Assembly (NCBI RefSeq): GCF_900167565.1
Contig: NZ_FUZV01000002.1
Span: 868,001-932,000, forward strand
Length of the DNA stretch: 64,000 bases
Direction: 5' to 3'
Origin: Pseudoxanthomonas indica
GTDB lineage: Bacteria > Pseudomonadota > Gammaproteobacteria > Xanthomonadales > Xanthomonadaceae
Shown: positions 25,631-34,736 of the stretch, one piece after another
Layout: every line of letters begins with the position of its first letter
Numbering within the stretch: position 1 is the first letter of the stretch
Program-made: the position numbers and the translations under genes
Notes under the pieces: generated by a model
Told to the model about the DNA's origin: nothing
Databases searched by the model: none
What the model saw: only the letters and a program-made list of their open reading frames with translations

Positions 25631-26461
25631 ATGCCCCGGCGCAGCACGCTTTCCATCGCCACCTTCAACGTCAACGGCATCCGCTCGCGCCTGCCGCATC
25701 TGATTACCTGGCTGCGCGAAGAGAAGCCGGACATCGCCTGCCTGCAGGAACTGAAGTCGGTCGACCAGGGATTTCCGCGCTCGGATCTGGAGGCCGAGGG
25801 TTATCACGCGCGCTGGGTCGGGCAGGCGTCATGGAATGGCGTGGCGGTGCTGGTGCGTGGCGAGGAATCCAGCGAAGTGCGGCGGGTGTTGCCAGGTGAT
25901 CCGTCTGACTCCCATGCGCGTTATCTGGAAGTGGATGCGCTTGGCCTGCGCGTGGTCTGCATCTACCTGCCCAACGGCAACCCGCAGCCCGGCCCCAAGT
26001 TCGACTACAAGCTGAAGTGGTTCGACCGCTTCAATCGCCACGCCAAAAAGTTGTTCGCGCTGGACACGCCGGTGGTGATGGCGGGCGACTACAACGTGGT
26101 GCCGACCGACTTCGACATCTACAACCCGCGATCGTGGTTGAAGGATGCATTGCTGCAACCGGAGAGCCGCGAGCGTTACGCCAAGTTGTTGAAGATGGGC
26201 TGGGTGGATGCGATTCGGGAGCTGTATCCGGAGGAGCAGATTTACACCTTCTGGGATTACTTCCGCCAGCACTGGGAGCGGGATGCCGGCTTGCGCATCG
26301 ATCATCTGCTGCTCAACGAAGCCGCCGCAAAGCGCCTGAAAGAGGGTGGCGTGGATCGGTGGGTGCGCGGCCTGCCCAAGCCCAGCGATCACGCGCCGAC
26401 GTGGGTCAAGCTGAAGCACGTAGCCATGGCGAAGAAGCCTGCAAAGAAATCGGCGAAGTGA
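25631..26461 (+). CDS. xth: Exodeoxyribonuclease III family AP endonuclease
   Basis: A 276-residue EEP-fold nuclease that cuts abasic sites and trims 3' ends. It has the metal and catalytic residues in ATFNVNGIRSRL (Asn), CLQELKSVD (Glu), VVMAGDYNVVPTDFDIYNP (Asp/Asn), and SDHAPTWV (Asp-His) at the end. The Lys-rich tail (AMAKKPAKKSAK) is an extension. It is divergent from the Nei-family gene across a 158-base gap, so two steps of base excision repair are side by side. Confidence 0.93.
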   Translation: MPRRSTLSIATFNVNGIRSRLPHLITWLREEKPDIACLQELKSVDQGFPRSDLEAEGYHARWVGQASWNGVAVLVRGEESSEVRRVLPGDPSDSHARYLEVDALGLRVVCIYLPNGNPQPGPKFDYKLKWFDRFNRHAKKLFALDTPVVMAGDYNVVPTDFDIYNPRSWLKDALLQPESRERYAKLLKMGWVDAIRELYPEEQIYTFWDYFRQHWERDAGLRIDHLLLNEAAAKRLKEGGVDRWVRGLPKPSDHAPTWVKLKHVAMAKKPAKKSAK

Positions 26462-26462
26462 T

Positions 26463-26486
26463 GTATGTGGGACTTCAGCCCCGACC
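26463..26486. repeat. Short palindromic repeat, GACTTCAGCCCCGAC type
   Basis: TGTGGGACTTCAGCCCCGAC occurs between the convergent stops of xth and mmsA. It is a diverged copy of the repeat type found at 1301-1383 and 41558-41580, which share the core GGGGCTGAAG(T/C). Confidence 0.55.
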
Positions 26487-26533
26487 ACACGCGTTACTTC
26501 CACCATTGAGCCAGCGCGTGACGAAGCGGCGCA

Positions 26534-28027
26534 TCACTTCATCGTCGGCATCACGAACTCGGCGTGGCGTGCGCCCTCGGGCCAACGCGCGGTGATGGTC
26601 TTCAGCCGCGTGTAGAAGCGCACGCCATCGGGACCATGCACATGCAGCGGGCCGAACAGCGAGCGCTTCCAGCCGCCGAAGCTGTGGAAGGCCATCGGCA
26701 CCGGAATCGGCACGTTGATACCGACCATGCCGGCCTGCACCCGATGGGCGAATTCGCGTGCGGCGCCGCCATCGCGGGTGAACAAGGCGGTGCCGTTGCC
26801 GTATTCGTGTTCGTTGACCAGCGCGAGCGCGGTCTCGAAATCCGGCACCCGCACCACGCACAACACCGGGCCGAAGATCTCTTCCTGGTAGATGCGCATG
26901 TCCGGGGTGACGAAGTCGAACAGGCAGCCACCCAGGTAGAAACCGTCGGCATGATCGTCGATGGCCAGGCCGCGGCCATCGATCACCAGCTTCGCGCCTT
27001 CCTCCACGCCGAGATCGACATAGCCCTGCACCTTGGCGCGATGGGCGGCGGTGACCAGTGGCCCCATTTCCGGATCCTTCGCGCCCGGGCCAATCTTCAG
27101 CGCGGCAACCTTGGGCGCAAGCTTCTCCACCAGCGCATCCGCGGTGGCCTCGCCCACGCACACCGCCACCGAGATCGCCATGCAACGCTCGCCGGCCGAG
27201 CCGTAGCCCGCGCCCAGCAAGGCGGCGACGGCGCCATCGATATCGGCGTCCGGCAGCACCACCATATGATTCTTGGCGCCGCCCAGCGCCTGCACGCGCT
27301 TGCCGTTGGCGCTGCCGCGCGCGTAGATGTATTCGGCGATCGGCGTGGAGCCGACAAAGCTCACCGCCTGCACGCGCCGATCATCGAGCAGAGCGTCCAC
27401 CGCTTCCTTGTCGCCATGCACCACGTTGAACACGCCATCCGGCAGGCCGGCCTGCTTGAGCAGATCCGCCATCAGCAGCGACGCCGAGGGATCGCGCTCG
27501 GACGGCTTGAGCACGAACGTGTTGCCGCAGGCCAGCGCCACCGGAAACATCCACAGCGGCACCATCGCCGGAAAATTGAACGGGGTGATGCCAGCGCAGA
27601 CACCCAGCGGCGCGTATTCGGTCCAGGAGTCGACCTCGCGGCCCACGTTCATCGAATGCTCGCCCTTGAGCAGATGCGGGATGCCACAGGCGAACTCCAC
27701 CACTTCCAGACCACGGGTCACTTCGCCGCGTGCGTCGGACAACACCTTGCCGTGTTCGTAAGTGATGCGCAGCGCGACATCGTCGGCGTGGCGTTCCAGC
27801 AGTTCCTTGAAGCGGAACAGCACGCGCGCGCGATTGAGCGGAGTGGTCTCGGCCCACGCGGGAAAGGCGGCGTGGGCGGAGGCGACGGCGTGTTCCACTT
27901 CCGGCCGCGAGGCCAGCGGAACGAAGGCGCTGACGTGGCCGGTGGCGGGATCGAACACCTCGGCCGAGCGCCCGCTGTTGCCGGCGATGGGATGGCCGTT
28001 GACGTAGTGATGGAGAGGTTCGGGCAT
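26534..28027 (-). CDS. mmsA: CoA-acylating (methyl)malonate-semialdehyde dehydrogenase
   Basis: A 497-residue aldehyde dehydrogenase that converts malonate semialdehyde (or methylmalonate semialdehyde) with CoA and NAD+ to acetyl-CoA (or propionyl-CoA) and CO2. MmsA-specific traits are the [15 protein letters not shown] cofactor region, [15 protein letters not shown], and the active Cys in [16 protein letters not shown]. The ATG at 28027 gives [11 protein letters not shown]; a longer start adds an unlikely leader. It is last in the bauA-ald-mmsA unit, which points to malonate semialdehyde from beta-alanine as a substrate. Confidence 0.93.
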   Translation of the reverse strand: MPEPLHHYVNGHPIAGNSGRSAEVFDPATGHVSAFVPLASRPEVEHAVASAHAAFPAWAETTPLNRARVLFRFKELLERHADDVALRITYEHGKVLSDARGEVTRGLEVVEFACGIPHLLKGEHSMNVGREVDSWTEYAPLGVCAGITPFNFPAMVPLWMFPVALACGNTFVLKPSERDPSASLLMADLLKQAGLPDGVFNVVHGDKEAVDALLDDRRVQAVSFVGSTPIAEYIYARGSANGKRVQALGGAKNHMVVLPDADIDGAVAALLGAGYGSAGERCMAISVAVCVGEATADALVEKLAPKVAALKIGPGAKDPEMGPLVTAAHRAKVQGYVDLGVEEGAKLVIDGRGLAIDDHADGFYLGGCLFDFVTPDMRIYQEEIFGPVLCVVRVPDFETALALVNEHEYGNGTALFTRDGGAAREFAHRVQAGMVGINVPIPVPMAFHSFGGWKRSLFGPLHVHGPDGVRFYTRLKTITARWPEGARHAEFVMPTMK

Positions 28028-28080
28028 CGGGGGAACCCTTGAAAGCCCCTGGCATTCGCGCAGGGGCGGTGGTGCGGGAA

Positions 28081-29196
28081 TCAACCCAGCGCTTGCGCTG
28101 CGGGAACGTAGGGGTAGCCAAGGTCTTCTGCGACGGCGCGGTACGTCACCTGGCCCGCATGCACATTCAGTCCATTGAGCAGATGCGGGTCGTCCAGCAG
28201 GGCGCGGCGTGCGCCCTTGTTGGCCAGCTGCACGGCAAACGGCAGGGTGGCGTTGGTCAGCGCGAAAGTGGACGTTCGCGCCACGCCGCCGGGCATGTTG
28301 GCCACGCAGTAGTGGATGATGCCGTCGACTTCGTAGGTGGGATTCTGGTGGGTGGTGGCCTTGCTGGTTTCGAAGCAGCCACCCTGATCAATGGCCACGT
28401 CCACCAGCACCGATCCCGCACGCATGGACTTGAGCTGCTCGCGCGAGACCAGCTTGGGCGCCGCCGCGCCGGGAATCAGCACCGCGCCGATCACCAGATC
28501 CGTGTAGGGCAGGCGCTCTTCAATCGCATCGCGGGTGGAGTAGATGGTGGTCAGGCGATCGCCGTACAGCTCGTCGATGTATTTGAGCCGGTCGATGGAG
28601 CGATCCAGGATGGTCACGTGTGCGCCCAGGCCCATCGCCATGCGTGCGGCATTCAGGCCGACCACGCCGCCGCCAATCACCAGCACTTCGGCTGGCTTCA
28701 CGCCCGGCACGCCGCCGAGCAGGATGCCGGAGCCGCCCTGCGCCTTCTCCAGCGCATGCGCACCGGCCTGGATCGACATGCGGCCTGCCACTTCGCTCAT
28801 CGGCGCCAGCAGCGGCAGACCGCCACGGCTGTCGGTGACGGTTTCGTAAGCGATGGCGGTAACGCCGGAAGCGAGCAGGGCGCGGGTCTGATCCGGGTCC
28901 GGTGCCAGGTGCAGGTAGGTGTAGAGCACCTGGCCGGAACGCAGCATCGCGCACTCGGCCGGCTGCGGTTCCTTGACCTTGATGATCATGTCGGCGCGGC
29001 GGAAGATTTCCTCCGCCGTGTCGACGATCTCCGCGCCTGCGCGCTTGTACTGATCGTCGGTCAGGCCAATGGCCTTGCCGCCATCCTTCTGCACCATCAC
29101 CTGGTGGCCGTGCGAGACCAGTTCGCGCGCACCGGCCGGGGTCAGGCCGATGCGGTACTCGTGGTTCTTGATCTCCTTGGGAACGCCGATCAGCAT
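28081..29196 (-). CDS. ald: L-alanine dehydrogenase
   Basis: A 371-residue NAD-dependent enzyme that oxidises L-alanine to pyruvate and ammonia. The amino terminus [20 protein letters not shown] carries the substrate Arg/Lys set, [13 protein letters not shown] the central region, and [20 protein letters not shown] the NAD-binding fold (about 170-190), with Asp in DVAIDQGG. It stands between bauA and mmsA with gaps of 46 and 53 bases. In that place it can regenerate pyruvate, the amino acceptor, from the alanine the transaminase produces. Confidence 0.95.
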   Translation of the reverse strand: MLIGVPKEIKNHEYRIGLTPAGARELVSHGHQVMVQKDGGKAIGLTDDQYKRAGAEIVDTAEEIFRRADMIIKVKEPQPAECAMLRSGQVLYTYLHLAPDPDQTRALLASGVTAIAYETVTDSRGGLPLLAPMSEVAGRMSIQAGAHALEKAQGGSGILLGGVPGVKPAEVLVIGGGVVGLNAARMAMGLGAHVTILDRSIDRLKYIDELYGDRLTTIYSTRDAIEERLPYTDLVIGAVLIPGAAAPKLVSREQLKSMRAGSVLVDVAIDQGGCFETSKATTHQNPTYEVDGIIHYCVANMPGGVARTSTFALTNATLPFAVQLANKGARRALLDDPHLLNGLNVHAGQVTYRAVAEDLGYPYVPAAQALG

Positions 29197-29242
29197 GGTT
29201 CTCTCCGTTGCGGGTTGGGTGCGCGTGGGGAGCGCCGGGCGG

Positions 29243-30619
29243 TCAGGCAGTGGTGCGGATGATGTCGCTCAGGATGCCGAAGATCTGGTCGATGTGCTGG
29301 CGCTCCACAATCAATGGCGGCGACAGGGCAATCACGTCGCCGGTAACGCGGGTCAGCAGATTGCCTTCGTGGAAGGCGCGGGTGAACACCTCGTAGGCGC
29401 GCGTGCCGGGAGCGCCGGGCCGCGGCGCCAGTTCAATTGCGCCGACCAGGCCGAAGTTGCGGATGTCGATGACGTTGGGCAGCCCGCGCAGGCTGTGGAT
29501 GGCGTCTTCCCAGTAATCGCCCAGCTCGATCGCGCGATCGAACAGGTTCTCTTCGGCGTAGGTATCCAGCGTCGCCAACGCGGCGGCGCAGGCCAGCGGA
29601 TGGCCGGAGTAGGTGTAGCCGTGGAAGAGATCGATGGCGCCGTCCGGGCCATGGGTAAACGCATCGTGGATCTTCTCCGAGACAAACACCGCGCCCATCG
29701 GCACGCAGCCGTTGGTGATGCCCTTGGCGGCGGTGATGATGTCCGGGGTGACATTGAAGCGTTGCGAGCCAAACGCGTGGCCGACGCGGCCGAAGCCGGT
29801 GATCACTTCATCGAAGATCAGCAGGATGCCGTACTTGTCGCAGATTTCGCGGATGCGGCGCAGGTAGCCGTCCGGCGGAATCACCACACCGGCCGAACCG
29901 GAGATGGGTTCGATGATCACCGCCGCAATCGTGGAGGCATCATGCAGCGCGACCATGCGTTCCAGATCCTCGGCCAGCTCGATGCCTGACGGCGGCAGGC
30001 CGCGCGAGAACGCATTGCGCTCCAGATCCAGCGTATGCCGCAGGTGGTCCACGCCCGGCAACAACGGACCGAACCACTTGCGGTTGTTGGGCAGGCCACC
30101 GACCGAGATGCCGCCGAAGCCGACGCCGTGGTAGCCCTTCTCGCGGCCAATCAGGCGGGTGCGCTGGCCTTCGCCGCGCGCGCGGTGGTAGGCCAGGGCG
30201 ATCTTCAAGGCCGAGTCGACCGACTCGGATCCGGAGTTGGTATAGAACACATGATTGAGATCGCCGGGCGTCAGTTCGGCCAGGCGCTCGGCCAGCACGA
30301 ACGGCAGCGGCGAACTCATCGAAAAATTGGGGGCGAAGTCCAGTGTCTCGATCTGCTGCTTCACCGCTTCCACGATGCGCGGACGCGCATGGCCGGCATT
30401 GCAGCACCACAGCCCGGCGGTGCCATCGAGCACCTCGCGGCCATCGACCGAGCGGTAATGCATGCCCGAGGCGCTGGCCAGCAGACGCGGCGCGGCCTTG
30501 AACTGCTTGTTGGCGGTGAAGGGCATCCAGAAGGCCTTCATCGAATCCGGCGCCGCCTGGGCTTGGGCGCTGTAATGCTCGGCCAGGGCGCGGGAGGAGG
30601 GAGAGGCGTCTGCGCTCAT
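29243..30619 (-). CDS. bauA: Omega-amino acid:pyruvate (beta-alanine) transaminase
   Basis: A 458-residue class III PLP aminotransferase. Family marks are WMPFTANKQFKAAPRLL near the start, APNFSMSSPLPFVLAERLAE, FYTNSGSESVDSALKIAL, the PLP Asp in LIFDEVITGFGRVG, and the Schiff-base Lys in DIITAAKGITNG. These match omega-amino acid:pyruvate aminotransferases. The likely reaction is beta-alanine plus pyruvate giving malonate semialdehyde and L-alanine, which the two downstream genes would use. It is divergent from the PuuR-like regulator. Confidence 0.85.
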   Translation of the reverse strand: MSADASPSSRALAEHYSAQAQAAPDSMKAFWMPFTANKQFKAAPRLLASASGMHYRSVDGREVLDGTAGLWCCNAGHARPRIVEAVKQQIETLDFAPNFSMSSPLPFVLAERLAELTPGDLNHVFYTNSGSESVDSALKIALAYHRARGEGQRTRLIGREKGYHGVGFGGISVGGLPNNRKWFGPLLPGVDHLRHTLDLERNAFSRGLPPSGIELAEDLERMVALHDASTIAAVIIEPISGSAGVVIPPDGYLRRIREICDKYGILLIFDEVITGFGRVGHAFGSQRFNVTPDIITAAKGITNGCVPMGAVFVSEKIHDAFTHGPDGAIDLFHGYTYSGHPLACAAALATLDTYAEENLFDRAIELGDYWEDAIHSLRGLPNVIDIRNFGLVGAIELAPRPGAPGTRAYEVFTRAFHEGNLLTRVTGDVIALSPPLIVERQHIDQIFGILSDIIRTTA

Positions 30620-30665
30620 GGCGACTCCGGTTGGCGGGGGTGGGGGCAGCTTACCTCGTTGAATA

Positions 30666-30720
30666 AACTTTACAACCGGCGCGACAGGGCTATCAATGCC
30701 GCTGCCTCGGTGTAAAGTAT
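30666..30720. promoter_or_regulatory. Divergent bauA/puuR control region with inverted TGTAAAG
   Basis: CTTTACA (30668-30674) and TGTAAAG (30711-30717) form an inverted pair with centres 43 bases apart. On the minus strand TTGATA and TAAAGT, 18 bases apart, form a plausible sigma-70 promoter for bauA, whose -10 is part of GTTGTAAAGTTTATT. The plus-strand copy GGTGTAAAGTAT would be the -10 region of puuR. A GTTGTAAA sequence also occurs at 46316. Confidence 0.55.
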
Positions 30721-30739
30721 CCGCAACATTCGCAGCGGT

Positions 30740-31300
30740 ATGCCTATCGGGATGGACATCGGCGCGCGCCTGCAACTGGTCCGGAAATCCAAGCAACTGA
30801 GCCAGCGCGAGCTGGCCAAGCGGGTCGGGGTGACCAACAGCACCATTTCCCTGATCGAGCAGAACAAGGTCAGCCCCTCGGTCAGCTCGCTGAAGAAGGT
30901 GCTGGACGGGATTCCGATCTCGCTGGCCGACTTCTTCACCCTGGATCTGGATGTCGGCCTGCCCGACAACCCGTTCTACCCGGCGGCGGATCAACCGGAC
31001 GTGGGCAGCAATGGCGTCCACTATTTCCTGGTCGGCCAGCACCGCCCGCAACGGCAGATGTGCATCCTGCGCGAAGTGATGCCGCCCGGCACCGACACCG
31101 GTGAGACCATGCTGCGCCACGACGGCGAGGAAGGCGGCGTGATCATCGCCGGCCATGTCGAGGTGACGGTGGGCGAGCAGATGCGCGTGCTCGGCCCCGG
31201 CGAGGCGTACTACTTTGAAAGCCGGGTGCCACACAGGTTCCGCAATATCGGCGACATCGACGCGGTGATAGTCAGCGCCAACACGCCGGCCACGTTCTGA
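30740..31300 (+). CDS. puuR: XRE-cupin transcriptional regulator, PuuR-like
   Basis: A 186-residue repressor-type protein. The helix-turn-helix (about 10-65) reads SQRELAKRVGVTNSTISLIE and KVSPSVSSLKKVLDGIPISL. A cupin domain (about 110-182) has HDGEEGGVIIAGHVEV, the usual small-ligand sensor. The order and ending (VSANTPATF) match E. coli PuuR, which senses putrescine. It is divergent from bauA and precedes puuC, so it probably controls both. The start could also be the ATG at 30752. Confidence 0.87.
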   Translation: MPIGMDIGARLQLVRKSKQLSQRELAKRVGVTNSTISLIEQNKVSPSVSSLKKVLDGIPISLADFFTLDLDVGLPDNPFYPAADQPDVGSNGVHYFLVGQHRPQRQMCILREVMPPGTDTGETMLRHDGEEGGVIIAGHVEVTVGEQMRVLGPGEAYYFESRVPHRFRNIGDIDAVIVSANTPATF

Positions 31301-31305
31301 AGATT

Positions 31306-31352
31306 CCTTCCCCCGCTTGCGGGGGAAGTCCCCCGAAGGGGGGATGGGGGCA
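31306..31352. repeat. Palindromic intergenic repeat, copy 2 (puuR-puuC gap)
   Basis: A perfect 10-base stem, CTTCCCCCGC/GCGGGGGAAG with a TT loop (31307-31328), is followed by a second small hairpin (CCCCGAAGGGG). It lies between puuR and puuC, where it may act as an attenuating or stabilising hairpin within one transcript. Confidence 0.75.
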
Positions 31353-31387
31353 ACCCCGCCATGCCCAATCAAGTGGAGTCCACACCG

Positions 31388-32887
31388 ATGAACGCCCCCC
31401 GCACCTTCGACGACTGGCAAGTCCACGCCGCCATGCTGGACTTCCGCAGCCAGGCCTTCATCGACGGCCAGTACGTCGACGCCGCCAGCGGCAAGACCTT
31501 CGATTGCATCAGTCCGATTGACGGCAAGGTGCTGGCGCAGGTGGCCGAAGGCAGCAGCGAAGACATCGACCGCGCCGTCGCCGCCGCCCGCCGCAGCTTC
31601 GAAGACGGTCGCTGGGCCAGCGCCAAGCCGACCCACCGCAAGAAGGTGCTGCTGAAGTTCGCCGCCTTGATTGAACAGCATGCCGACGAACTGGCCCTGC
31701 TCGAAGCCCTGGACATGGGCAAGCCGGTCAGTGACGCGCGCAATGTCGACGTCGCCGCGACGATTCGCTGCGTCAGCTGGACCGGCGAAGCGCTGGACAA
31801 AATCTACGGTGAAGTGGCCTCCACCGGCCCGGACGAACTGGGCCTGGTCACCCGTGAGCCGCTGGGCGTGATTGGCGCGATCGTGCCGTGGAATTTCCCG
31901 ATGCTGATGGCGGCGTGGAAGTTCGCCCCGGCCTTGGCGATGGGCAACTCGGTGGTGCTCAAGCCATCGGAAAAATCGCCGCTCAGCGCCATCCGCCTGG
32001 CGGAGCTGGCGCTCCAGGCCGGCATCCCGGCCGGCGTGTTCAACGTGGTGCCCGGCTTCGGCAAGGAAGCCGGCGAGCCGTTGGCCCTGCATATGGATGT
32101 GGACGGGCTGGTGTTCACCGGCTCGACCGCGGTCGGCAAGCGCCTGCTGCAATGCGCCGGCCTGTCGAACATGAAACGCGCCTACATGGAATGCGGTGGC
32201 AAGAGCCCCAACCTGGTCTTCGCCGACGCGCCGGATTTGGCCGCCGCCGCCGAAGCCGCCGCCAGCGGCATCTTCTACAACCAGGGCGAAGTCTGCACCG
32301 CCGCCTCGCGCCTGCTGGTGGAGCGATCGATCAAGGAGGAATTCGTCGCCCGCGTGGTGGAAGCCGGCCGCCGCATGCAGCCGCGCCATCCGCTAGACCC
32401 CGGAGCACCGATGGGCGCGATGGTCGATGAAGGCCAGACCCAACGCGTGCTCGGTTACATCGAAAAGGGCGTGGCCGAAGGCGCGCAACTGGTGCTGGGT
32501 GGCAAGCGCGCCGACACCGTCAGCGGCGGCTGCTATATCGAGCCGACCGTGTTCGACGGCGTGGCCCACGAGCACACCATCTCGCGCGAAGAGATCTTCG
32601 GACCGGTGCTGTCAGTGATCGCCTTCGACAATGAAGAGCAGGCACTGCGCATGGCCAACGACACCGAATACGGCCTGGCCGCCGGCGTCTGGACCCGCGA
32701 CATCAGCCGCGCCCACCGCGTCGCCCGCAAACTGCGCGCCGGCAGCGTCTGGGTGAACTACTGGGACGGCGGCGACATGACCGCGCCGTTTGGTGGTTAC
32801 AAGCAGTCGGGCAACGGACGCGACAAGTCGCTGCATGCGTTTGACAAATACACGGAGATCAAGGCGACCTGGATCAACTTGGGGTGA
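31388..32887 (+). CDS. puuC: Gamma-glutamyl-gamma-aminobutyraldehyde dehydrogenase
   Basis: A 499-residue NAD(P)-dependent aldehyde dehydrogenase. It has VPWNFPMLMAAWKFAPALAM, VLKPSEKSPLSAIRLAELAL, VFTGSTAVGKRLL, general-base Glu in MECGGKSPNLVF and nucleophile Cys in FYNQGEVCTAASRLLVE. It resembles E. coli PuuC along its length (495 residues), including WVNYWDGGDMTAPFGGYKQS at the end. It would oxidise gamma-glutamyl-aminobutyraldehyde made by PuuB. The ATG at 31388 follows GGAG; an ATG at 31361 is less likely. It lies 10 kb from puuB. Confidence 0.9.
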   Translation: MNAPRTFDDWQVHAAMLDFRSQAFIDGQYVDAASGKTFDCISPIDGKVLAQVAEGSSEDIDRAVAAARRSFEDGRWASAKPTHRKKVLLKFAALIEQHADELALLEALDMGKPVSDARNVDVAATIRCVSWTGEALDKIYGEVASTGPDELGLVTREPLGVIGAIVPWNFPMLMAAWKFAPALAMGNSVVLKPSEKSPLSAIRLAELALQAGIPAGVFNVVPGFGKEAGEPLALHMDVDGLVFTGSTAVGKRLLQCAGLSNMKRAYMECGGKSPNLVFADAPDLAAAAEAAASGIFYNQGEVCTAASRLLVERSIKEEFVARVVEAGRRMQPRHPLDPGAPMGAMVDEGQTQRVLGYIEKGVAEGAQLVLGGKRADTVSGGCYIEPTVFDGVAHEHTISREEIFGPVLSVIAFDNEEQALRMANDTEYGLAAGVWTRDISRAHRVARKLRAGSVWVNYWDGGDMTAPFGGYKQSGNGRDKSLHAFDKYTEIKATWINLG

Positions 32888-32959
32888 GGGCGTGCTTCGC
32901 GAGCGCGGCCTCGCCCGGTGTTGCAAGAAGAGCAACGATCGTTGCCTTGTGAGCAACAT

Positions 32960-34027
32960 CTACAGCGCGACCCGATACAACCCCCCACCAAAATGCACGT
33001 ACCAGACACCCTGCAGGTACGCGCTGCCGGTGCCTTCCGCATACGGTGCGACGAGAACCGGGGTGGCGCCGGGTCGGGCCAGGTACAGATAGCCCTTGCT
33101 CACGTACATCACCTGTCCGCTCCACGCGGCCAGGATGTAGGCGTCGACGCCTGCCGGCGACACGGTCGTCACCTGGCCCGAGGGCGAGCGCTGATAGATC
33201 CGCCGGTAGGAGGTGCCCGTGGGCACGGCAGGGCGGGTGAAGGCGACCCAGCCATTGCTGGGAAAGTAATCGAGGTGCGGGCTGAAATAGTCCGAGCTGG
33301 TATCGCGCAGCACCACTTCGCCCAGCGTGTCGTTGTACATGACGATTCGCCAGCTCGAGTCCGTGACCTGCTTGCGGTAGACCACATTGATGCCATCGGT
33401 CAGCGGATTGAAGTGGTGCGACCCGTCATTGGTCAGCTGCACGGTCTGCCCGTTGCGGTAGCGGAATATGTTGTAGGGCGCGGGTCCCTCGCTAAACACC
33501 ACTTCGCCCGAGTCGGTGACATCGGCCGTGTCGATCACCTTGCCGCTGCCGATCAAGGTGTCCTTGTAGTCCTGCACGTCGCGCAGGTTCAGATAGCGGC
33601 CCGGGCGCCAGGTCGGCCAGATGACGTAGCGTTTGTTGTTGGGACTGACGAACATGCCGCGCGGCGTGCCGTCATTCCATATGGGCGCTGTGCCGCCGTT
33701 CCACTCATAGACGGAGTTCTCATCGTCTTCGGTGACGCCGTAGACGATGCCGCGCGCGGTGAGCTTTTCGTAGCCGGGCGTATGGCCGGTCTGGTCAGGC
33801 ACGGTGCGCAGGCTGCCGGTCACGCGGTTGTAGACCCGCAATACCGGCCGCCCATCCTCGACCACGAAAAACAGGATGCGCTGCGAGGTCACGTCGGTGA
33901 TGGTGCCGTCCACCCCCGTGACGTACTCCAAGTGCGCCGCCTTGCTGGGGAAGGCAGTGGCCGCAGCCAGAACACAGAGGACGAGAGCGAAACCACGGGC
34001 CTTGCGATGAGCGGCGACAGTTTGCAT
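32960..34027 (-). CDS. Secreted TolB-like beta-propeller protein
   Basis: A 355-residue protein with a signal peptide (hydrophobic run at about 13-25, cut near SKA|AHL). The remainder is made of repeated strand blocks typical of a beta-propeller (for example NIFRYRNGQTVQLTNDGSHH, WRIVMYNDTLGEVVLRD, GQVMYVSKGYLYLARPG). No catalytic motif is seen. I chose the ATG at 34027 because it directly precedes the signal peptide; longer starts run into the divergent promoter. Function is unknown. Confidence 0.65.
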   Translation of the reverse strand: MQTVAAHRKARGFALVLCVLAAATAFPSKAAHLEYVTGVDGTITDVTSQRILFFVVEDGRPVLRVYNRVTGSLRTVPDQTGHTPGYEKLTARGIVYGVTEDDENSVYEWNGGTAPIWNDGTPRGMFVSPNNKRYVIWPTWRPGRYLNLRDVQDYKDTLIGSGKVIDTADVTDSGEVVFSEGPAPYNIFRYRNGQTVQLTNDGSHHFNPLTDGINVVYRKQVTDSSWRIVMYNDTLGEVVLRDTSSDYFSPHLDYFPSNGWVAFTRPAVPTGTSYRRIYQRSPSGQVTTVSPAGVDAYILAAWSGQVMYVSKGYLYLARPGATPVLVAPYAEGTGSAYLQGVWYVHFGGGLYRVAL

Positions 34028-34188
34028 GACGGACTCGGCGGCAGCGTGTAATGGAAGCCGAGCGTGTGTGCGCATTTGTGAAACCCACGTCAACCTTCTC
34101 CGGGAAGACCGCCTGCGAGGGATAACGTAAGATCCCGCTGGCGGCCTCAACGTGTAGAACGCGCGAAAGCAGCCACCTCGGAGGACAG

Positions 34189-34701
34189 ATGATTCAACTT
34201 CCCACCAGAGATCCTTGTGACCTGTGCGAAGTGACCGCGCGCGAGGAGACCTGGAAGGTCATCGAAGTGGGCGAACACACCCTGACGATCATCAACCCCT
34301 GGCAGTTCGAAGTGGGCCAGTGCTGCGTCATTAGTCGCCGGCATGTGGCGACGCTGCTGGATCTTTCCGATGACGAATGCAGGGCCATCATGATCGCGGC
34401 CAAGCGCGTCGCCGAAGCATTGGTGAAGTCCTACCAGCCACTGGGCATCCTGACCTTCCAGAACAACGGCGTGTACAGCGGGCAGGAAACGCCGCACTTC
34501 CACTTCCACGTGGTGCCGCGGCAGCAGGGCAGTGACTGGGGGATTGGACCACCGCAGCTGGCGACGTTTGAGGGTGCGGGGCGGGAGCGCGGGACGACGC
34601 ACGATGCGGGTGGCGATGCGCAGCGGCGCGAGCGGGTCAGAGCTTCGGTCGAGCAGATGACTGAAAGGGTTGAGTTGATTCGATCACACCTGCCGGGATA
34701 G
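34189..34701 (+). CDS. HIT family nucleotide hydrolase/transferase
   Basis: A 170-residue HIT-domain protein. The active-site triad TPHFHFHVVPR (H-x-H-x-H) is at about 101-111, preceded by ILTFQNNGVYSGQ. An early CDLCEV pair could bind zinc, as in many HIT proteins. The start has CGGAGGAC close upstream. The tail after residue 125 is charged and not part of the fold. It probably hydrolyses a nucleoside phosphoramidate or dinucleotide; the substrate is unknown. Confidence 0.88.
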   Translation: MIQLPTRDPCDLCEVTAREETWKVIEVGEHTLTIINPWQFEVGQCCVISRRHVATLLDLSDDECRAIMIAAKRVAEALVKSYQPLGILTFQNNGVYSGQETPHFHFHVVPRQQGSDWGIGPPQLATFEGAGRERGTTHDAGGDAQRRERVRASVEQMTERVELIRSHLPG

Positions 34702-34736
34702 CCAGATATTTTCATTTAGCTGGGAAGGAACCCTCT

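Noticed and set aside
30620..32389. Upstream extension of the bauA frame to 1048 codons
   Set aside because: The extension crosses the divergent promoter and the antisense of puuR and puuC. The conserved protein begins at 30619.
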